In this document: positions 9,606 through 21,434 of the stretch, in pieces | Position numbering within the stretch: the first letter of the stretch is position 1 | Layout: the number at the start of each line of letters is the position of its first letter | Origin: Heloderma charlesbogerti | Taxonomy: Eukaryota > Chordata > Lepidosauria > Squamata > Helodermatidae | Length of the DNA stretch: 64,000 nt | Assembly: GCA_026122225.1 (NCBI GenBank) | Contig: JANEZZ010001902.1 | Coordinates: 1,798,001 to 1,862,000 of the forward strand | Reading direction: 5' to 3' | Translations under genes and position numbers: made by a program | Notes under the pieces: generated by a model | What the model saw: the letters and a program-made list of their open reading frames with translations, nothing else | Databases searched by the model: none | Told to the model about the DNA's origin: nothing

Positions 9606-11693
9606 CTGGCTGGCCACTTTGGGGACAGGATTCCTGATTGATTGTTAACAGTGTAACAAACAGTACATTTACATTTAAGGGATGGATTAAGATTTGTGTG
9701 TGGGTTAATTACCAGTGTCTTTCACTTAGCCCTTACATTAGTGAAAAGATGGATTTCTAGTCTAATTCATCAAAGCAATTCTTATGTCATGCTCTTTCCT
9801 TAAACATAAACCTGGAAGGTGCAGAGGTAGAGAAATGTAGCTGGAAACAGGACAAGAAGTTTATTTTAAAGATGATTTAAGAATTCTCAGCTTCAAAGAT
9901 AGTGCAAAGCTGAAGAATATTTTTGGATGTCTATTCTTGTTACAGTGTGAAATGACGATCTTCTGTTTGACAGACTTTAAAATTGAATATTACAGAGCCA
10001 AATACTGAGGCCTGAGAGAAGGACTTCATTTATGCCTACAGCTGATGTCTGACCTTTGCTCACTGGACCTAGAGTCTAACTGCTTTCCCTCAGGTATATT
10101 TTTGGTTGCATTCTCCAGTCATTTGAAATTATTGCATGGGAAATCATTAGTAATGTGACAACTTTAGATAACACACTGCCAGACATCTTTCTTGGCTTGA
10201 AGGTAGAACTGAGTTGAAAAACATTCATAAGAGAGAGAAATTTTATAGGCAACAGATATGACTAACTTAAGTCACATTGATTTCAATGGATCCACTCTAA
10301 GTTTTGATCCAACTGAAGATATATTTGACAGAAGAAGGGAATGCTCCACTATCAGACTACACCAGTTCTTCCCTTCACCTACAGAAAAATGTACACCAAC
10401 AAGATACCACAACTCTCCCTGTGGCAGATCCAGTTTCATGATCTTAGGTGCCTCAGAGTGCTTCTAGAAGCCCCCTTTCTGTTCACATGTCATTTCAGGG
10501 AGGGCCCAAAATTAACAGAATACTGCTAATACCTGGAATGCAACCCTACTCCTTGAACGTTGTTTGGTCCCGGGCAAATTGGGGAAAGCTCAAAAAGTGA
10601 ATTGAAGCCTTGATTTATTACAGTCACGAGGAAGAAACCTCTAAGGAGGATCCTCTTGCACCCAACCTGACCTCCTGTCCAGCTGAACCACCATTAGCTT
10701 GGTTAGTACAGCTCCTCCACCCTTGTTAGTTTGCATCTAGCTCCCCAAATCCCTATCTACACATTCAAGCAACCTTGCCCCCTTTTTGTGAGCTGCCTGG
10801 CTTTTTGTGAGGGTTCATGGTTCCTCCCTGCCCTGATTCCCTTGTCACACTGCTTCGGCTGCCAGCCTCGAGTCGGCAATGGATATTGTTCTGACACAAA
10901 CTGGGGGAGCTGGTTCTAACCCTTGAGAGCCCTTCATTGCCAACTGCCTCTCTGGCCCCTCAGGCTTCTGGCAAACAACACCATAGCCCTTAGCCACACA
11001 CTTGACAACCACACACACTGGCACTCATAGTCTTTAGAGTCCTTGTTCTGTCTTACCCCTCTTAATTCCTTGCTTATTAAGCAGATCTGAAAGCACCATC
11101 AAAAGGATTATTCAGTCTTTAGTAGGCTCACCGGAATGCTTCCTTTAGGTCGATATGCATCTCTACACTCTAGTCTTCTTGCCACAAGGTTGTAGTCATT
11201 CATTATTAGTGAATACCTTCTGAGTCATCATTAGCATTTAATTCTTCCTGTACAGAAGACCTTCTCATAGTTCTCATAGGGAACTTGCCTTTGCTGTTTT
11301 GGGCTGAAATAAAATAATGGGAACAGCATGAGCTGTGACAGTTCAATTAGGAAGTGCCTGGAATGGCAGTCTTTGCTAAAAGCAAAGAGCATCTTGGCCT
11401 TGGAAAGCTTCCTGAAAGTGAGAAATGTGCAGCCCTTGGCACATTTTTGTAGAACAACATGAAAAGAACTTATGGAGCAGAATATGGGTAACCAAGCTGG
11501 AAAGCTAGAAGGGCAGCAGAGAAGCTTTTGTCTAAATGGCTCTCTATTGGCATCTTCTCTCAGTAACAACAGCAAATAGTTGCAAAGAATGTAGACTATT
11601 TCCTCTGTTTTTCTTTTTCTGCAAAGAATAACTTGCTTTTGGGTTCTATATTTTAATTCTATGTTCCAGCCACCATAGGGTTTTTTTCTTTTC
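9606..11693. other. Unassigned DNA
   Basis: Apart from the small repeat at 10256-10310 I recognise nothing. A 154-codon open frame on the minus strand (11231-11695) has no motif I know and overlaps the target site of a Bov-B insertion. I do not call it a gene. Confidence 0.35.
10256..10310. repeat. Palindromic MITE remnant
   Basis: TGACTAACTTAAGT, CATTGATTTCAATGGAT and CCACTCTAAGT follow the order seen in a common palindromic reptile MITE centred on an ATTGATTTCAAT-like core. One arm is kept. Family identity is from recognition only. Confidence 0.45.
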
Positions 11694-11708
11694 ATTTTTG
11701 TAAGGGTT

Positions 11709-11818
11709 GTTGTGGTTGTTGTTGTTCAGTCGTTCAGTCGCGTCCGACTCTTCGTGACCCCATGGACCATAGCACGCTAGGCCTTCCTGTCCTCCGCTCT
11801 CTCCCGGAGTGTGCTCAA
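11709..11818 (-). mobile_element. Bov-B LINE, 5'-truncated tail with TSD
   Basis: A 110-bp Bov-B 3' tail on the minus strand, colinear with 4174-4284 and the ends of the two full copies. It is flanked by a perfect 15-bp direct repeat ATTTTTGTAAGGGTT at 11694-11708 and 11819-11833. It starts at almost the same position of the element as the 4174 copy. Confidence 0.93.
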
Positions 11819-11934
11819 ATTTTTGTAAGGGTTACTCTGATCAATATCTTTTGCTCATGGACTTACATAGTAACACTGCTATTTTTTGGATAAAGTGGAT
11901 AGGGAGCCATTTTCTCCCTCTCTCACAACATTAG

Positions 11935-12292
11935 TACACCATGTCTGGTGGGAGATTCAGGACAGATAAAAGGAAGCACTTCTTTACACAGCGCATAGTG
12001 AAACTATGGAATTTGCTACTACAGTGATGGCCACCAATTTGGATGGCTTTAAAAGGGGATTGGACTAATTAATGGAGGAGAAGGATATCAATGGCTACAA
12101 GTCCTTATGGTTATATACTATCTGCAGTATCAGGCAGTATGCCTATGTACACCAGTTGCTGGGGAACATGGGTGGTGTGTGTGCATGTGCTGTTGCACTC
12201 ATGTCCTGCTTGGTTGGCCAATGTGTGAACGTAATGCTGGACTAGATTGACCTTTGGTCTGATCCAGCATGACTCTTCTTATGTTGTACGAG
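11935..12292 (+). mobile_element. CR1/L3-like LINE, 3' end
   Basis: The translation near 11965-12030 gives DKRKHFFTQRIVKLWN-like text with drift, the typical end of CR1-group ORF2. The 3' UTR follows and ends with ACCTTTGGTCTGATCCAGCA and a TTCTTATGTT tail. Related 3' ends occur at 22188, 56306, 58776, 59560 and 61287. Confidence 0.7.
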
Positions 12293-12724
12293 TTGGTTAA
12301 CTCAGGAATTTAAGTAAGGATGCTCTTGTAATACAATTTAAAGACTTAAAAAAAAAGAATAGATGAAATATAGGCATAAGCTCAATTCTTGCAAGACACT
12401 TTGTAAAGGTGTGACTTTGTAAAGAGTAAAGACACATGCTTGCTCATTATTTTGTCTGCTACAACATGGGTGAAGGAGACACGAGAAATCTAACACCACA
12501 AAGAGACCTTTCTAATCACTGGGTGTCACCTCAAATACAGTGCTTCCAACTGGAGCAGAGGGGAAGGGGTTTAACATTAAAGAATTTTGCATGTGTACCT
12601 ACCACAAAGCAGGTGGCTTTGGCTATTTTTCCTGGTGGACACTGACGATATATGCACAGAATCTCATTTTACATTTGAGCCAGAGAAGAACTGGGAAGCA
12701 GGAGGTGCTGCTCAGTTCTTAATA
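12293..12724. other. Unassigned DNA
   Basis: No gene or repeat recognised. Only short open frames. Confidence 0.35.
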
Positions 12725-13160
12725 CAGCTGAGCTTTATCTATTATGTATTTTAAATATTTATGTCCAACCTACCAATTTCAAAGATGTTTACAAGGTGGC
12801 TCCTAAAAACATCAACAGTAAAATATAACTGAAAATCCAATAAAATACAAAATCAGTAAAAATTATTAAAACAGAAGAACACAACATAAAATAATACAAT
12901 AGCAGTAAAATATGAAGGCAGCACTGTTTGTTAATATCAGCCTTCATTAAAAGCCCAGACAAATAAAATAGGTTTAACCTACTATCTAAAAAATTAGGAA
13001 CAACCAGCCAAACATTTCTGGGGAAGATGTTCCAGAACTCGGTCACCACCAAAAAAAAGGTCCTCTCTCCTGTCACTACCCACCAAACTTCCAAAAGATG
13101 GTGGTACCCATCAAAGGGCCTCCAAAGAAGATGTTAATGCCTGGAAGGTTCATATAGCAA
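12725..13160 (-). mobile_element. Probable L2-type LINE 3' region
   Basis: On the plus strand an A-rich block of repeated TAAAAC-like words is followed by AAAAGCCCAGACAAATAAAATAG, GATGTTCCAGAACTCGGTCACC and GGTCCTCTCTCCTGTCACTACC. This order resembles the reverse of L2-type ORF2 C-terminus plus 3' UTR. It is much decayed and the assignment is tentative. Confidence 0.45.
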
Positions 13161-13321
13161 TAGGCGGTGCTTTAGATTCAGCACTATGGGCTGGATAAAT
13201 CTGGACACCTAAACAGGTAATTATGAAGTTCAGCAACTATCTAGAAGTGATGGAAAGCCACATTTGATTTGTTCAGTAGTGGACCTGTCTGAAACCCTGG
13301 AAAACTGCTGCCCATCAGTGT

Positions 13322-13442
13322 AGGCTGGCCTTCTCCAACCTGCTCCCTTCCATATATTTTGGACTTCAATTCCCATCATCCCCAGCCAGCGTGGTTTGGA
13401 ATGCTGGGAGTCATAGTCCAAAACATCCGGAGGATACCAGGG
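13322..13442. repeat. Palindromic MITE
   Basis: CCTTCTCCAACCTGCTCCCTTCCA and TTTTGGACTTCAATTCCCATCAT face ATGCTGGGAGTCATAGTCCAAAA and CATCCGGAGG in inverse orientation around a GCCAGCGTGG centre. This is the form of a widespread palindromic non-autonomous DNA element in reptiles. Confidence 0.65.
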
Positions 13443-13487
13443 TGGTCTACACTAACTGGCAGCAGCTCTCCAGGGTTTCGGTTCTGA

Positions 13488-13550
13488 ACTAGAATGATGG
13501 ACCAAAGGTCTGACCTGGTATCAGGCAGCTTCCTTTGTTCCTTTAGGTCC
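13488..13550 (+). mobile_element. tRNA-type SINE 3' tail fragment
   Basis: GATGGACCAAAGGTCTGACC, then TATCAGGCAGCTTCCTTTGTTCC, is the tail of the tRNA-derived SINE found complete on the minus strand at 30930-31117. Confidence 0.5.
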
Positions 13551-13779
13551 TAAAGTTTATGAGGACTGAGTGGTTCAGGGGCTCTGAGTGAGCTGTTTTC
13601 TACCACACACTTAAAGCCAGTTCTCCTTGCAAACGAAACATGTTTTTCCCACTAAAATCAGTGGCTTTTGACCTGGGTAAAAACAATGGAATGAAAAATA
13701 CCCTATCTAAATCAGTGGTACATGTATGCCTCTGACATGCATAAAGAAATGGATGCTGGTCTTTTGTTATTTTCTCATT

Positions 13780-14165
13780 GGGTTTCTTCACACAGAGCTT
13801 TTATCCTGCTATTGAGATTGCTCACTCATGGAAGTTTTTGGGCCCTTCAGATGATGTTGGCAACCTCCAGGGCGTCTCCCGCACTAAATGACCTTTACTC
13901 CATTTTTAAATAGATCAGAGATAATGAGGTATCAAAATATTCTGCTTGTGTTTTGCTTGAGTTTCCTCCATGAAAAAGGAAAAGCTGCAAGAAGAGGAGC
14001 TAGATCATTAAATATATGGAAGACTCAGATAAGGAGGAGAAGGAGGAGGAAAGGAGGGGGAAAAGGAAGTGCATGTCAATGGGGTCTGTTGTGAGCCTGC
14101 TTTTCAAATGAAAGCAGAAAGCCCCCTTTTAAATGCTGGATATTAGGCTGGTGTAGAGATGCTCT
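13780..14165. repeat. Unclassified dispersed repeat R1, copy 2
   Basis: Colinear with 6073-6470 in the same orientation, roughly four-fifths identical by eye, with several small indels. One indel of about 25 nt follows GAGCTAGA. An expanded GGAGGA/AAGG purine tract lies at about 14033-14065. No ORF or terminal repeat is seen. Confidence 0.75.
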
Positions 14166-14935
14166 TTATGATTATTGATGTTGCTGAAGTTTGTAATTCT
14201 CTGGATGTGGGGTATGAATTTATCGAGGTCGTAAAGCTTAAATGTATCATGGAAGCATCATTTTCCCCAGAACAAAGATCTACTCTGGCTCAAAATGTAG
14301 AACAGTGTTCAGGCTACCCAGGCTGCTTTGGAGATGCATGCACAAGAGTTCTTTAATGTTAAGTCCTTACTCTTGATGAAACTCTTACTGAGTGATTACT
14401 GAGAACTATGTGACTGGTCTGACCAGTTAATCAGCAGCCTAGTTCATTTGCCTTACAGTCTTCAATACTAGTAACTACAGCTAGACAGAACTGTTCAAAA
14501 GCTGTCATGGCTGGAGCTAGGAACTACAGTTCCCAGGAGACACTGCATCAGCATACATTCACCAACATTATGAGCCTGGAAACCACTTTCAGAGAAAACG
14601 GATGGATCTTTTCTGAAAGGTCACTGAGAAAGATTATAAATACTGAGCTGATTCTGAATTTTTCAATCCTTAAAAAAAAATTATTTATTACATTTCTATG
14701 CCACCCAAATAGCCAAAGCTCTAATTATCAAAAAGGAGGAACCACAACGTAACCAATTGTAATGGAACCACAATGTAACCAAGTAACAAGTTCCAATGTT
14801 AAGAATGCCACTAGATTTCAAACGATGTCCTATGTCCTTATTACTTATTAACAAGTGGGACTTGCAACAAAATTTTGCCTGTCCTGTTCAGGCTTCCAGC
14901 CAGCCATGCCCTCTTTCTAGATACTCTATTTCTGA
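14166..14935. other. Unassigned DNA with a short LINE/SINE tail
   Basis: At about 14670-14722 the string TTATTTATTACATTTCTATGCCACCC and CCAAAGCTCT matches a 3'-end motif also present at 59645-59699. The remainder is unassigned. An inverted AACTACAGTTCCC motif at about 14520 recalls the MITE at 13322. Confidence 0.4.
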
Positions 14936-15245
14936 GGTAGGCACTACGGTGCCTGCAGGCACCAATACACCCTGGATACCATTTTTGGTGCCTGCCAAGA
15001 TGCCCTACCCCTTCCACTTTAAAAAGAGAGAGCATATTTTTTTGGTAGCAGGTGAAATAGGTTGTGAAATAGGTTTCTGTTAGTGCTGTTAGTGTGTTGG
15101 GTCTCAGATACCACTTCTACTTTGTACCCAATCTCTTGTGCAGGCTGCTTGTCTCTCATGTTAGCCATTTTGTGGTGGTGCCCAGGAGAGTTTCTCAAAT
15201 TGCCAGATGTGCCATGGCTCCAAAAGGTTGCCATTCCCAATCCTG
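14936..15245. mobile_element. Possible old DNA transposon remnant
   Basis: GTAGGCACTACGGTGCCTGCAGGCACC at the left, and a TTGCCAGATGTGCCATGG / CAAAAGGTTGCC right end, recall the layout of a common hAT-like reptile element. No target duplication or transposase frame is visible, so this is recognition-level evidence only. Confidence 0.3.
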
Positions 15246-16620
15246 CTAGCATTCTGTTCTCTCCATGCCCGTGGTCAGCTAGCATTCTGTGCTTACTGAG
15301 CATGTTCAGTCCCCACTGGGCTGGGATTTGGGGAGGGTCCCCTTAGGGTTTTTTTTCCCCACAAAAGCCTTTTTGTGTTTCTTCAATCCTTGGGACTCCC
15401 ACAAGCTTCTTGATACCTCACTTTTGCTACTTACAGATCCACACTCAGAGAACTGGGTTTATTAATAAAAGCTATATATGATGTATATTTCACACTCCAT
15501 AGTATAGTACATTTACGGTCAACATACCTGATAGCAGTTTTCAATTTTAATAGTAGTATTTTACAGTAGATGAGCAATTATCAGAAGTAATGGATCTACT
15601 AGATTTGTGCATATGCATGTGTGTGTTAAGGATGTGAATTCTAATTACTTTACCTGCTTTGAAAAAATGGTATTCACAAGGTTTCTACTCTTGAAGATGT
15701 AATGCTTATTATTAAAAAGTTAAAATTTGGCAGCTATTATCATACAACAATATTCAATATGCCACATTTTCTGCGTATATTAAACAAATATGATACAATA
15801 GTATTTGGGTTGCCATCTGTAAATTCCTGCTAGAAGTTTGATCCTTTCAGTTCTTATCTCTGTATCTCATGGAGGTATAAACAAGGCTAAGACAGATTTA
15901 TCTGCAGGAAAATGTGGAGATGAAGAAACCATTTCCATCACCCAGTGGGAGTCTGTGTGCATTCCCTCTGATTATGGTTCTATTGCACATGAGTTTTTGA
16001 GCTGATCAATACTTCGAAAATTCAGGCAGACTCTGTTTTTATCTTCCTTGCTGAAACGCATAAAAGATTCTTCTTTTTTTTCTTTCTTTTTTGCCAATAC
16101 TTGAGACAAATCAATGGTTAAGGTAATGAGAACTTATTCTTTGACAGATCATGTTATTAGAAGGGTGAAATGTGGGACTTTTATGAGCTCATTCCTATTG
16201 AACTGAAAGTTGCATACTATGAAATATTGGTGTGTGCATGTGGATTTAGATTATGTACATAGTCCTGATGGGCAGAGAAGAAATGTTTAATATCTGCAGG
16301 TTCCTTTGGAATCAGCCCTTTGGGGTTTGAGTTGCTTGTCACTTTATAATATCCTGGTAGTATAGGTAAATTCCTTGTTGTAGTTACAGCTTAGTCATTT
16401 TACAAGAAAATACAACCTGACCTTGAGAAGATGGATCTGTCTGAGAAGCAAACGTAAGCATTAAAGTCAGTTTTTTTAAAACTGGGTATGTGATGTGCTC
16501 AGGGGTGTGCCTTGTTTCTCCAGGCTTCCCAGCACTCTGCAGCAACTGCAGGATTTCTGCAACCAGAACCACCAATATCCTTTAGTGTCATGTACTCATG
16601 TTCTATTAGTTTCAGTGGAG
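15246..16620. other. Unassigned AT-rich DNA
   Basis: No recognisable gene or repeat. Contains short T-rich runs (about 16070-16092). Open frames are 65 codons or fewer. Confidence 0.35.
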
Positions 16621-16622
16621 AC

Positions 16623-17044
16623 TAGGGATGTTGAAGAAATCCGCAAGAGAATCAACTGAGTTCAGATTTGTATGAATCCGACCTGCAAATTCCGCAGTGG
16701 ACCAGCTTTTCTCGAGTTGCATGGATTCTGCAGACCTGCAGACCAGTTTTTTTTTAACCTTCTGGAATTTTACGCAAATGTAGTTGTAGAAAAATATGTA
16801 AAATAAAAAGAACACTGGCCAAAAATGCACAGTTCCTCCAAAGGTTAGAGCATGAAAATGTGCATTTGGGAGGGGGGCTTTGTGCATTGAGGTGGGATTT
16901 GCACCTTTGTGCAAATATGAATTTGCACAAGTGTGGGAAAGTGGGAAAAATCTGATTCCATTCATGAGCGGACAATAGAACGAAAGACCCTGACAATCCA
17001 CGAAACGCAGATGGAACAGATTTTACAAAATCCATACATCCCTA
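16623..17044. mobile_element. hAT-like non-autonomous element
   Basis: 422 bp with TAGGGATG at the left end and CATCCCTA at the right end. The body includes repeated TTTGTGCA/TGCAAAT words and ends in a segment (CCTGACAATCCAC, GCAGATGGAAC, CCATACATCC) that recurs at 45539-45609. The 8-bp flanks do not match, so the hAT assignment rests on the shared ends with 56413-56895, which has a clean 8-bp duplication. Minus-strand open frames of 129 and 93 codons inside it are not gene-like. Confidence 0.7.
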
Positions 17045-17045
17045 G

Positions 17046-17853
17046 ACCCCAACCTTCATGCGATCTCCTGAACATGTGAAGACTAAAATTGGGGATGGGG
17101 ATGCACATGCTGGTTTTACCTCAACTTCCCTGTGCACGCTGCTTCTGCCCCTCTGATCCCTGACCTTACCATGATGAGCAGCAAGGTCTGCAGGGGAGCT
17201 CCTCTTGCATTTGTTTGAATACAACTAGAATTTTCAGTCCAATCAGAAAACCTGTGGGGCCAGGGCACAGGGACATTGCAGGCCCAGTTTGAACCCTCAC
17301 ATGTTTAGGGAAAAAGCACAAAGAGGGATACAGTGGAACTTGTATCTCATAATTAACAGACTGAGCCAAGAGTGCACAAGGAACACATATCTCATTCTAG
17401 CAGAGAACGTTTAACAGAGAAAATTACCTAGAATGCAACCTCTATTCCACCACCACCGGGATTAATGGCATGGACACATCGATGCCGTAAGACATATGAG
17501 GAAAAAGTGAACTGAAATTGACATATTCATATAAACATATGATATATTCATATATTCATATAACCATAGCGGTAATCAATGCTCCAAACTTTTTGACATG
17601 TAAAAGGATGATCCCCTTATAAGTTAGCCGGCAAATGCTGGCTAAACACCCTATCAGCTAAATGTACTGTAACCAGTTTTGCAAAATATTATTTAAACAT
17701 TAAAGTGAATCCAATACTTTTAAAAAAGTGGGGAGATTAGTCTGTTCTCAAAGTAACTGGAATGTCAGGGACAGGTTTTGCACACTGATGGCCACCAGGG
17801 AAAAAGAAACTAAGCATAGATGGAATGAACAGCCATGTATCAAAGTGAAAATG
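17046..17853. other. Unassigned DNA
   Basis: Nothing recognised beyond an AT-rich run of ATATTCATAT words at about 17520-17565. Confidence 0.35.
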
Positions 17854-18193
17854 GAGGTAAAGGTGAGGTAAAGGTGTCCCCAACCAGTCATGTCCGACTC
17901 TAGGGTGCGGTGCTCATCTCCATTTCTAAGCCGAAGAGCCAGCGCTGTCCAAAGACGCTTCCGTGGTCATGTGGCCAGCATGACTGAACACCGAGGTGCA
18001 CGGAACGCTGTTACCTTTCCCGCCAAAGCGGTACCTATTAATCTACTTGCAATTTCTTGCTTTCGAACTGCTAGGTTGGCAGGAGCTGGGACTGAAGACG
18101 GGAGCTCACTCCGTCACGCAGCACTCGGGTCTCGAACTGCTGTCCTGCTGACCTTCCAGTCTGCAATTCAGCGTCTTAACCACTAAGCCACCA
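17854..18193 (-). mobile_element. Sauria-type SINE
   Basis: Full-length copy in minus orientation, from the tail (AAGGTGTCCCCAACC) to the head (AACCACTAAGCCACC). The 3' tail carries a duplicated AGGTAAAGGTG unit. A 98-codon frame crosses it on the plus strand, as in the other copies, and is a by-product of the SINE sequence. No target duplication could be read. Confidence 0.9.
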
Positions 18194-19511
18194 GTAAATC
18201 ACAATCTGGGTTAACACTGCTGAGAAGGTCACAACAAGCACACTGAAAGCATAATATTGTGTCCACCTTAACCTTAAAATCTTATCTAGAGATACTATTC
18301 TTTTTTTATTGATGCATCATATTTGTTTTCAGTTCAGTGCAATTCCTTTCTGAAATTCCCTCTGCCCTTTATTAAATATATGTGTGTTTCAGCTTCATAA
18401 CCAAACCAATATGTGCACACTAAGTTTTAATCACTTCCCACATATTATTTTTTATCTCATCCTTGTATTTCTTGCTCTTTATAAGATCTTGAGGCTGTTA
18501 CCTTAGATCAATTTGGCAAAGAGATTTCCTTTAGAATCAAAAAACCTTGTGCAGTAAACAATTTGAATGAAGTGCAAGTTCTCTAAACAGGACATGATAA
18601 AGTGGAAAGCTTGAGGTTGTTGTGATTATTACAGTTTAAGCTTTGAAGTCACACTCATTGTGAAGGGCTTCTGTTTGTTAGACATTGCAAACATGTAACA
18701 AAAATTTGCTTCCTGTACCAAACAGTTTAAAGCCTTCAAGTATGACAAGAGATGACAGGTGGATGATGCAATGGGCTGACACAAAGAATTCAAAGAATCA
18801 AATAAGAAGAGGCAGGTCAATATGACAGGCACTATTTTCTGTATACTAGCTGCCTATTTTACATCGGTGTGCTGTTCTAATTCCCTAAATGAGCAGTGGA
18901 TTTCCCTAATGAGATGTGAGCAACTTCCATCGGAGATAAAAAAAATACCTTCCTGATCTCTCCCAAATAACTTTATACATCTATTTGGACAGAAGTCTCT
19001 GCCATTGTGTGAAAAATAATTCACAGTACCCATTAAGTCTAGTCCCAATTAAGGCACATATTCACAATTGGAGTGCAAGAAAAACATGCCTGAGTTTAGA
19101 CCAGGGATTTGGAACCTGTTTTGGTTTAAGGGCCGAACTGGCTCTGGACAAACATATTGGGGCCTGCATGCCAGCAGTGGTGGAGGGTACAGCCCAAAGT
19201 GGATGGGACCACAGCTGCTGCTAGCATGCACCCCAATGCACATCTCTCCCACCCCATACACATAGGCATACACTCACATACATCCCTGCACATGTGACTA
19301 AGCTAAGGACTCAAGGAGTCACTTCTCAAGGCACCAGGTGAGTTGCACACCTGCTTCACCTGCCATCTGCAGTCTTGATCAGGATGATGCATTAATAACT
19401 TGCATTAATGTTTTCTGAGGATTTCACATAGAGATGTGAGGACTTCTACTCCTCAGAAATGTCATTAACCTTTTTTGTGTCTGCGTCTCTTGAAACTCAT
19501 TGGATGTTTCA
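18194..19511. other. Unassigned DNA
   Basis: Mostly unrecognised. From about 19106 the text CAGGGATTTGGAACCTG, then GGGCC, resembles the 5' end of a hAT-like element, but no matching right end was found. Confidence 0.3.
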
Positions 19512-19519
19512 CCTGAGTA

Positions 19520-19852
19520 AAGGTAAAGGTGTCCCCAACCAGTCGTGTCCGACTCTAGGGTGCGGTGCTCATCCCCATTTCTAAGCCGAAGAGCCAGCGC
19601 TGTCCGAAGACACTTCCGTGGTCATGTGGCCGGCATGACTGAACACCGAGGTGCACGGAGCGCTGTTACCTTTCCCGCCAAAGCGGTACCTATTTATCTA
19701 CTTGCAATTTCTTGCTTTTGAACTGCTAGGTTGGCAGGAGCTGGGACTGAAGACGGGAGCTCACTCCGTCACGCAGCACTCGGGTCTCGAACTGCTGTCC
19801 TGCCGACCTTCCAGTCTGCAGTTCATTGTCTTAACCACTAAGCCACTGCGGC
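19520..19852 (-). mobile_element. Sauria-type SINE with TSD
   Basis: Full-length minus-strand copy with the same A box, B box, body and Bov-B-like tail as the other three. Flanked by an 8-bp direct repeat CCTGAGTA at 19512-19519 and 19853-19860. The head/duplication border is ambiguous by two bases. Confidence 0.93.
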
Positions 19853-20335
19853 CCTGAGTAGGAGCCTACAAACCTGCCTAGAAAATTTGCCTTAGTTTGT
19901 TGCCTCATCTGGCTTGTTGCTCTGGCTTGGATAAGCTTGGATAAGCTACAGTGCCAATATTGCAGTCAGAAAAATGGCTGGCTAAATTGGGGAACAACTA
20001 CAAGTATAAAGTGTATACTGAAACATATTAGTATGTTTGCAGTAGCATGTCTGAGGTTCAAAGTTTCTTAACTTCCACTTGACGAGGCAGAAGACAGGTT
20101 TAATAACAGAGTTTCTAGCATCCAGTAAGGAGAGAAAATCCATTGGAACAGCATCATTTTCTGCTCAGTCAGCACCAGCTCAGGCATCACTTGCTCCATC
20201 AACTGCTACCTTTCTCCACCCATTATTTCCCAGCCATGACTGTATCAGCACTCATGTAATTCATGATTCCATGCATGTTGTTTATGAAAAATAGAGATGC
20301 TAGATGCACAGTGATGTTAGTGAGCCAGAGCGAAC

Positions 20336-20955
20336 AGTTTCACTTTCAGGTAGAAAAAGGAGTGGGTATGGTGGCTCAGAGTGCCCTTTACCAGCTTTGA
20401 CTGGTTTGTCAACTACAGCCTAGGATGCAGCAGCTCAGCTGTTGTTAGGAGCTGCCCCTTTTCAGCATGCAACTCCTGAGGGAACTGCACTGGCTGCTCA
20501 TTCGCTATCGGGCCAGGTTTAAAGCTTTGGTACTAGTGTACAAAGCCCTAAACAACTTGGGACCAGGATACCTGAGAGAGTGCCTTCTTTCTTACCAACC
20601 TGCCCGATCACTGAGATCATCAGAGGGCATGCTTCTGGTGGTTCTGCATGGACCAGTGGTCCAGCTGGAGTCCACCCAGAGAAGATTCTTCAGTGTGGTG
20701 GCTTCCTTTCTGTGGAACTCCCTGTCTCTGAAGGTCAGGCATGCACCATCATTGTATCATTTCTGGCACTGGCTGAAAAAACACTTATTTCAAGAACCCT
20801 TCCTTGATTGACCAGCCATGGTTTTTATTGGTATTCTATGTTTTTTTTTTAACTAAACATTTAATATGGTATATTATCTTTCATCATTCACTGCTCCAGA
20901 ATCTATTTAGAAGTGGATTGGTATATAAATGTTGTAAATAAATAAATAAATATTG
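20336..20955 (+). mobile_element. L2-type LINE, 3' end
   Basis: The open frame at 20467-20811 encodes LLRELHWL, YRARFKALVLVYKALNNLGP, then WNSLSLKVR and KKHLFQEPFLD. This is the C-terminal signature of L2-clade reverse transcriptases. A 3' UTR follows, ending in an (AAAT)n-type tail at about 20935-20955. The RT catalytic core is absent. Near-colinear copies lie at 1935-2152 (plus) and 55566-56300 (minus). Confidence 0.8.
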
Positions 20956-21434
20956 TTCCACACAATAAATAGCCATAAAAATAAAATAGTTAAGGCAAAC
21001 AATTAAAGGGGAGTGTTGTTCAATCAAAATATTAATCATGCTGACAAAGGCCCCCTTACCCAAATAAAGCTTGGGTCCTTGTGTGGATGCCAGAGAAGGC
21101 CTTGATGGATGCTGGGTTGGAGACCCCTGCTCTAGGTCATATATTGATTTGATATATCTAGAAAATGAAAATTTTCTTCCTTAAGATATGAATAGAGAAT
21201 TGAGAGGGGAATACCCCCAAACATACACCACGATAATGTTGGGATGGTCAGATTTGTATCTGATGACTGCAATAACATGAACAGACTCTTATTAAGCTTA
21301 ACAGACATTTCTTATATTCTCTTAAGTTTCAATAATACTATTGGGCCACTTTAAATGTTCAGTAGCTAAGGTGACTGTCTTCTACTTGATTTCAGTTTTC
21401 ACATGAAGAGAAGTAAATTCTTTGAAAGTGCACC
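20956..21434. other. Unassigned DNA
   Basis: No gene. A GGTTGGAGACCCCTG string ending near 21131 could be a hAT-type right end, without a visible left partner. Confidence 0.3.

Noticed and set aside
11231..11695. 154-codon minus-strand frame
   Set aside because: No recognisable motif, and its 5' end coincides with the flank of a Bov-B tail insertion; more likely chance.
16612..17035. 129- and 93-codon minus-strand frames
   Set aside because: Contained in the non-autonomous hAT-like element at 16623-17044, with no transposase features.
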